8,547 nucleotides of DNA from NCBI GenBank assembly GCA_964428325.1, contig CAYRXU010000016.1, forward strand, positions 1 through 8,547. The letters are read 5' to 3'. Source of the DNA: JBBSZK01 sp964428325 (lineage in GTDB: Archaea > Nanobdellota > Nanobdellia > Pacearchaeales > GW2011-AR1). The notes beneath the pieces were generated by a model that was not told where the DNA came from, ran no database searches, and saw only the letters and a list, made by a program, of their open reading frames with translations. Shown piece by piece: positions 5,485-8,547 of this stretch (the first letter of the stretch is position 1; each line of letters begins with the position of its first letter). A program made the position numbers and the translations under genes.

Positions 5485-6102
5485 TCATAGTCCTTCAACC
5501 ACGATTGGTGCTCCCATTGTACTCTTAATCATAACTTTGCGTACATTTTCCTTCTGGGCAGGCAAGGCAGCAATAACGTCTCTGAAAACTGCTTTAATGT
5601 TTTCTGAAATGTGATCATCACTCATGCTCTCTCGACCAATAGCAACCTTGACACTTGGCTCTTTAGCCCTTATCTTTACAGACTTAGCAATGCGCTCAAC
5701 AGTCTGTTTTATTGCTTCTGGTGTTTCTTGCATAAGCACTCCTAGCTGTGGAGACGGCATCTTACCAGCAGGACCAAGGGCCTTACCGAAAGTTGTAGCT
5801 ACTGCCGGCATCAGCTTTGCGCTAGCAATAAAGAAGTCATAACCAGTAATCAAGTGTTTCAATGCTGCTTTGTCTTTGTACTTGTCAAACTCAACCTTAG
5901 TGATAGTATGAACAAGATCAGACTTATTCTCAAGGAATCCGCAGATCTTCTTTTCCTTAATCTTGTGAGGGATAGTTGCAACAAGTGAAACGTTATCTCT
6001 TCGCAAGTCAATACCTTTCAAACTTACAAGTAAATCTATAGTTTGATCGAACTTGCGTTTCTTGCCTTTTCGTAACTCTGCTAGTGCTTCTTTCAGTTGC
6101 AT
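5485..6102 (-). CDS. rpl1: Ribosomal protein uL1
   Basis: A 205-residue protein of the mobile L1 stalk, which binds 23S rRNA near the E site and moves with deacylated tRNA release. The start is 'MQLKEALAELRKGKKRKFDQ', then 'IDLLVSLKGIDLRRDNVSL', the family's first beta strand. The L1 signature region 'GKALGPAGKMPSPQ' is present, as is the C-terminal 'NIKAVFRDVIAALP'. The frame stays open to an ATG at 6174, but that would add 24 unrelated residues and lies at about the predicted transcription start. ATG 6100-6102 has a Shine-Dalgarno GGAG with 8-nt spacing and matches family length (about 210-220). uL1 is a known mRNA-binding autorepressor of this operon in bacteria and methanogens. Its stop overlaps the alternative rpl10 ATG at 5488. 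Confidence 0.96.
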   Translation of the reverse strand: MQLKEALAELRKGKKRKFDQTIDLLVSLKGIDLRRDNVSLVATIPHKIKEKKICGFLENKSDLVHTITKVEFDKYKDKAALKHLITGYDFFIASAKLMPAVATTFGKALGPAGKMPSPQLGVLMQETPEAIKQTVERIAKSVKIRAKEPSVKVAIGRESMSDDHISENIKAVFRDVIAALPAQKENVRKVMIKSTMGAPIVVEGL

Positions 6103-6170
6103 GTTTGTGTCTCCTACCTTATGATCACTGCCCCTAGAAGGTATGGCGATGATAGGTAGTCTAATGACAA
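6103..6170 (-). promoter_or_regulatory. Structured 5' leader of the rpl1-rpl10-rpl12 operon (candidate uL1 autoregulatory site)
   Basis: From the TATA box, transcription should start near 6170, leaving about 68 nt before the uL1 ATG. The leader can fold with outer arms CTACCT (6159-6154) and AGGTAG (6119-6114), continued by ATCA/TGAT after a one-sided CATA bulge, and an upper GCC/GGC helix. The 3' arm runs into the Shine-Dalgarno GGAG (6114-6111), so folding or uL1 binding could block initiation. Two helices split by an asymmetric loop is the general shape of known uL1 RNA targets, but the exact rRNA-mimic consensus was not recognised. Confidence 0.5.
6111..6114 (-). promoter_or_regulatory. 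Shine-Dalgarno site of rpl1
   Basis: GGAG on the minus strand lies 8 nt before ATG 6102 and decides that start over the in-frame ATG at 6174. It abuts the leader hairpin described for 6114-6159. Confidence 0.65.
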
Positions 6171-6192
6171 ACAAAGCGTCATTTCTAACCTA

Positions 6193-6198
6193 TTTAAA
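6193..6198 (-). promoter_or_regulatory. TATA box of the rpl1 operon
   Basis: TTTAAA within TGTTTAAATAGG on the minus strand, preceded by purine-rich GGAAA that fits a BRE. It predicts a transcription start near 6170, downstream of the ATG at 6174, so the longer uL1 reading frame would not be fully transcribed. Confidence 0.7.
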
Positions 6199-6222
6199 CA
6201 TTTCCACGGCAGTTCTTGTGCT

Positions 6223-6235
6223 TTACCGTCGGTAA
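6223..6235. promoter_or_regulatory. Palindrome TTACCG-T-CGGTAA midway between divergent promoters
   Basis: A perfect 6-bp dyad with one central base. Its centre (6229) is 33.5 bp from the rpl1 TATA centre and 35.5 bp from the TATA centre of the plus-strand membrane protein gene. The position suggests a regulator site shared by both promoters. Arms this short occur by chance about twice per window, so the support is mainly positional. Confidence 0.4.
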
Positions 6236-6261
6236 TTACATAATAAGCAGGAGCGTAGATT

Positions 6262-6267
6262 TTTAAA
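6262..6267 (+). promoter_or_regulatory. TATA box of the first membrane protein gene
   Basis: TTTAAA (in TTTTTAAAC), centred about 24.5 nt before ATG 6289. Leaderless geometry, no Shine-Dalgarno site. Confidence 0.65.
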
Positions 6268-6288
6268 CAATGCTCTCGGAGAATAGGC

Positions 6289-6840
6289 ATGAAGGCTATT
6301 CAGACAGAAGAAGAGCGACAGAAAAAGCGTAAGCGTAATACCCAAATCATGGGTATCATACTCGCCGTCCTTATGTTAGGCAGTACACTCGGTTACGCAT
6401 TTTCTATGTTTTTCAGTTCAAGGACGCCAGACACTATCTATCCTAACAACACGGTACAACCTAATCAACCTATCGTTATAACCTATAATGGCCTGAGCTT
6501 TGCACTTCTGAGCACTATGCAAGACATAAGTGTTGTACCAGTCAATATGACTCGTAGAGTATCTGATTACGGCGGAGCTACGCTATTCATAGTTTCTGAA
6601 GATGACGTTGCAACTCAAGAGCTTGCAGGCGTCTTAACAAATTACGCAGGGCGTGTCCAGAAAGCCTGTTACGGTCCATGTGCCTCTGAAGATCTTCCTG
6701 AAAAAACATGTGCTGATAACTTAATTGTAGTGCGTCCAAGTGTATCCCGAGGAGTCTCACAACAGCAAAATTGCATATTTATCGAAGGAGATTTCAAAGC
6801 AGTTGACGCATTTCTCTATAGATTGTTTCGACTTTCATAA
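6289..6840 (+). CDS. Single-pass membrane protein with four-cysteine ectodomain (unknown function, copy 1)
   Basis: A 183-residue protein of no recognised family. Residues 1-18 are highly basic and acidic ('ERQKKRKRN'), followed by one hydrophobic segment at about 19-42, so the protein is probably N-in with an extracytoplasmic C-terminal domain. The ectodomain starts with a short linker, then 'ITYNGLSFALLS', and carries four cysteines (C127, C131, C141, C162) that could form two disulfides. It ends 'GDFKAVDAFLYRLFRLS'. The next gene encodes a protein with the same plan (basic N-terminus, one membrane span, 'TY.GL.F' motif, four C-terminal cysteines), suggesting a duplicated pair. Its own TATA box gives a leaderless start. 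Transcribed divergently from the rpl1 operon. Confidence 0.82.
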   Translation: MKAIQTEEERQKKRKRNTQIMGIILAVLMLGSTLGYAFSMFFSSRTPDTIYPNNTVQPNQPIVITYNGLSFALLSTMQDISVVPVNMTRRVSDYGGATLFIVSEDDVATQELAGVLTNYAGRVQKACYGPCASEDLPEKTCADNLIVVRPSVSRGVSQQQNCIFIEGDFKAVDAFLYRLFRLS

Positions 6841-6842
6841 TA

Positions 6843-6848
6843 TTTAAA
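6843..6848 (+). promoter_or_regulatory. TATA box of the second membrane protein gene
   Basis: TTTAAA within TATTTAAAAG begins 3 nt after the upstream stop codon and is centred about 25.5 nt before ATG 6871. The second gene therefore can be transcribed on its own, leaderless. Confidence 0.65.
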
Positions 6849-6870
6849 AGACCTTTTCCTCTACATTCTC

Positions 6871-7548
6871 ATGCCCGAAAAGAAAATGAATTCTGATAGA
6901 AAAATATCAAAAGCAGAGAAACAGCTTTCGAAAGAGCTTCTTGTTATCTTAGCCTTTGTCGCATTTCTCATCGTCCTTTTCATCGCTGCATCTCTCTTCT
7001 TCAGAGCGCAGAATAGATTTACCTACGAAGGCCTTCTCTTTACCAAGGAAAGCTACGGGGAATTACCTGTCTTCCATTACTATTACTATTTTAAAAACAC
7101 TGCAGGCCAGTTAGTACAATACAATCTCTACCTACAACACGACCCTCGAACAAATAATGTCACAGTTATAGGCGATCCAGTTGTTCTAACCAAAAAAGCA
7201 GTATACGTAAGTCTCGACGACAGTTACCCCGAAAACTGCCGTGAGAACCTTGCAGGTCTCGTTGACCTAGGTTTGTTCCTCAATGAGAACCAATTTACAG
7301 TAATCTCATCCTTAACGAACAAAACCCGTGCTAAGGAAGAAGATAAACAATACATTACTTGCGAAAGAAAGCCAGATGCCGAAGTTGTCGAGCTAAAGGC
7401 AGGTAATGAAACGGCAATTGTAGTAGACGGTAACTGCCATGAGATCCTAATCGGCCCTGATTGTCAGATTCGTCCAGCTATCGAGAAGTTCAAATTGCAG
7501 ATTATCTTAGAAGCAAGGGCGCGCAATATGCAGCCTAACGCTTCTTAA
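6871..7548 (+). CDS. Single-pass membrane protein with four-cysteine ectodomain (unknown function, copy 2)
   Basis: A 225-residue protein of no recognised family. A charged N-terminus of about 21 residues precedes one strong membrane span at about 22-45. The ectodomain opens with 'FTYEGLLFTKESYGELPVFHYYYYF', a Tyr-rich beta-like stretch. Four cysteines follow (C123, C164, C189, C198). Possible N-glycosylation sequons include 'NNVT' and 'NETA'. The order of elements mirrors the preceding protein: basic N-terminus, membrane span, 'TY.GL.F', then cysteines in the C-terminal half and a final amphipathic 'EKFKLQIILEA' segment. Together they look like duplicated envelope proteins. The gene converges on the archaeosortase gene and the two coding regions overlap tail to tail by 14 nt. 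Confidence 0.82.
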   Translation: MPEKKMNSDRKISKAEKQLSKELLVILAFVAFLIVLFIAASLFFRAQNRFTYEGLLFTKESYGELPVFHYYYYFKNTAGQLVQYNLYLQHDPRTNNVTVIGDPVVLTKKAVYVSLDDSYPENCRENLAGLVDLGLFLNENQFTVISSLTNKTRAKEEDKQYITCERKPDAEVVELKAGNETAIVVDGNCHEILIGPDCQIRPAIEKFKLQIILEARARNMQPNAS

Positions 7549-8062
7549 TCAATCTCTGCAGGTCAGTATAAACTGGAATGTCTGAAATCTTAAACACGTA
7601 TTTCTGTGAGAACCAGAGCCCAACTACGAACACGGTACTTCCGACGTACCAGGTGCCAAGGTGCAAGAAGTCAAAGAAAGGCGCACCACTAACAAAGATA
7701 AGCGAAAACACGCTAATACGTATAATATTCAAAGTAAGAAACCCTGCATACAGATAAGCAAGCGAATAGATGCGTTTCTCCTGGTTCATAGGTGTTGTTA
7801 AATTAAGCAAAGTAAGGAGAAAGTAAGCAGACCCAGCTATACAGGCAGGAATGAGCTCTATAAGTTGATTAGAAAGCGTGAAGCTGTGGGTTGACACGAT
7901 TATCACATTATTAAAAAGAGATAGGATTGCGGTAGACAATACGAGAGTAGGTTCAAGAAATAAATCACTAAAGAATGTTGCAGGAGTCACAATCCACAAT
8001 CCTACGATAACAAACAGCAAGAGGATGCCATATCGCCATATCAAAGAACGCACTCCTGACAT
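7535..8062 (-). CDS. Archaeosortase/exosortase-family transpeptidase
   Basis: A 175-residue polytopic membrane protein with about five hydrophobic segments. The family's Cys-Arg-His catalytic set is visible: C74 in 'IPACIAGSAY' (the A-C-x-G motif), R115 in 'NIIRIS' (the N-x-x-R motif) and H134 in 'FLHLGTW'. Such enzymes cleave a C-terminal tripartite signal (short motif, transmembrane helix, basic cluster) of surface proteins and are thought to transfer them to a lipid anchor. It is short for the family but holds the whole catalytic core, apparently without extra domains. I cannot assign it to a named subgroup (ArtA to ArtE). The adjacent upstream gene ends in a sortase-style tail and is the natural candidate substrate. 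Its own TATA box suggests independent, leaderless expression. Confidence 0.88.
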   Translation of the reverse strand: MSGVRSLIWRYGILLLFVIVGLWIVTPATFFSDLFLEPTLVLSTAILSLFNNVIIVSTHSFTLSNQLIELIPACIAGSAYFLLTLLNLTTPMNQEKRIYSLAYLYAGFLTLNIIRISVFSLIFVSGAPFFDFLHLGTWYVGSTVFVVGLWFSQKYVFKISDIPVYTDLQRLIKKR

Positions 8063-8083
8063 TACAAAGTTAAATTAAACGAA

Positions 8084-8089
8084 TTAAAA
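8084..8089 (-). promoter_or_regulatory. TATA box of the archaeosortase gene
   Basis: TTTTAA on the minus strand is centred about 24.5 nt before ATG 8062. It overlaps the T6 run (8086-8091) that follows the upstream gene's hairpin, so one sequence appears to serve as terminator and promoter. Confidence 0.55.
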
Positions 8090-8104
8090 AAGCTGCCTAT
8101 GCAG
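8086..8104 (-). terminator. Terminator-like hairpin plus T6 after the surface protein gene
   Basis: On the minus strand, CTGC-ATAG-GCAG (8104-8093) is followed directly by CTTTTTT. The 4-bp stem is short, but the T6 tract alone could end archaeal transcription. Confidence 0.5.
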
Positions 8105-8106
8105 GT

Positions 8107-8547
8107 TTACTTGCGTGCAAGTCGGATAGCAACCACAATGATGAGTACGATCAGTACTACATTGATTGCTCCAATGATCCAAAGCAATGGCTTATTACCG
8201 CTCAATGAGAATCCGCTTGAGCTCTCTGTCTCAGGGAATTCAACATCAACTTCTTGTGTTTCAACGCCATTAGCTGAACGTGCTTGTACTGTGAATGACT
8301 GTGCGCCGCTTGCAGTTTCATCTGCATTGAAACTGAATGTTATCGTCTTGCTTTCTCCAGCATCTAGGCTAAAGCTGTCATCTGAGATTCTGTCAAGCTC
8401 GCCCCATGACTGGAAGCCGCTTGCATCAAGCTCAAGGTCAACAGATTCTGTTCCTCGGTTTCTGAAGGTAACTCGAACATCAAATACCTGTCCAGGTGTA
8501 GCCTCTTCAACATCTGCTGTGATAGCAAGGCTGTCAGTTGGTGTTGG
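8107..8547 (-). CDS. Surface (S-layer/CARDB-like) protein, C-terminal fragment with sortase-style tail
   Basis: The frame is open to the right edge, giving the last 146 residues of a larger protein. The first ~105 residues are a beta-sandwich-like module with 'ATPGQVFDVRVTFRNRGTE', 'LDAGESKTITFSF' and 'SANGVETQEVDVEF', matching the style of CARDB/NEW-type extracellular adhesion or S-layer domains, with no cysteine and high Ser/Thr/acidic content. A Ser/Gly linker 'TESSSGFSLSGNKP' follows, then a hydrophobic helix ('LLWIIGAINVVLVILIIVVV') and a basic end 'AIRLARK'. This tripartite arrangement is that of an archaeosortase substrate or a simple C-terminal membrane anchor. The stop is 44 nt before the archaeosortase start on the same strand. 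No known PGF, PEF or VPxxxP motif is evident. Confidence 0.8.
   Translation of the reverse strand, partial: PTPTDSLAITADVEEATPGQVFDVRVTFRNRGTESVDLELDASGFQSWGELDRISDDSFSLDAGESKTITFSFNADETASGAQSFTVQARSANGVETQEVDVEFPETESSSGFSLSGNKPLLWIIGAINVVLIVLIIVVAIRLARK

Noticed and set aside
6103..6174. In-frame N-terminal extension of uL1 to ATG 6174
   Set aside because: The extra 24 residues do not resemble the family, the TATA box predicts transcription starting near 6170, and a good Shine-Dalgarno site precedes ATG 6102.
1..8547. CRISPR arrays, insertion sequences or integrase sites, including tRNA-Ser as an att site
   Set aside because: No regularly spaced repeats, transposase, terminal inverted repeats or second copy of the tRNA 3' end were seen.

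Overview
The window looks like a piece of an archaeal chromosome, most likely from a small-genome DPANN lineage near Woesearchaeota or Pacearchaeota. The evidence is archaeal-type ribosomal stalk genes (uL1, P0/uL10, P1), archaeal TATA boxes about 24-26 nt upstream of start codons (leaderless mRNAs), an archaeosortase, an AMP phosphorylase, and very tight gene packing. The lineage call is inference from gene style; no phylogeny could be run.

Layout, left to right. (1) Positions 1-350: C-terminal end of an AMP phosphorylase (+). (2) 381-662: a small helical protein of unknown function (+), tail to tail with (3) a MazG-type nucleotide pyrophosphohydrolase (665-973, -). (4) 1018-1099: tRNA-Ser(UGA) (-). 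(5) 1125-1598: a NUDIX hydrolase (-). (6) 1656-4257: a minus-strand three-gene operon read in the order thymidylate-kinase-like P-loop kinase, GlnD-like nucleotidyltransferase without HD or ACT domains, histidine phosphatase. (7) 4398-6102: the rpl1-rpl10-rpl12 operon (-), with a structured leader and a stalk base protein P0 that appears shortened. (8) 6289-7548: two tandem (+) single-pass membrane proteins that appear to be paralogues, each with four ectodomain cysteines. (9) 7535-8062: archaeosortase (-). (10) 8107-8547: C-terminal end of a surface beta-domain protein with a sortase-style tail (-).

Three themes connect the genes. Nucleotide handling runs from 1 to 4257: AMP phosphorylase, MazG, NUDIX, nucleotide kinase, nucleotidyltransferase and phosphatase. 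The kinase-nucleotidyltransferase-phosphatase operon is the best candidate for an undescribed system, because the nucleotidyltransferase has GlnD landmarks but no partner PII gene is visible here. Translation occupies 4398-6174. The cell surface occupies 6289-8547, where an archaeosortase lies directly downstream of a candidate substrate.

Genes at the head of transcripts have a TATA box about 24-26 nt before the ATG and no Shine-Dalgarno site. Genes inside the ribosomal operon have clear Shine-Dalgarno sites. This rule was used to correct two starts: the kinase (ATG at 4257) and uL1 (ATG at 6102). No insertion sequence, CRISPR array or phage gene was seen.
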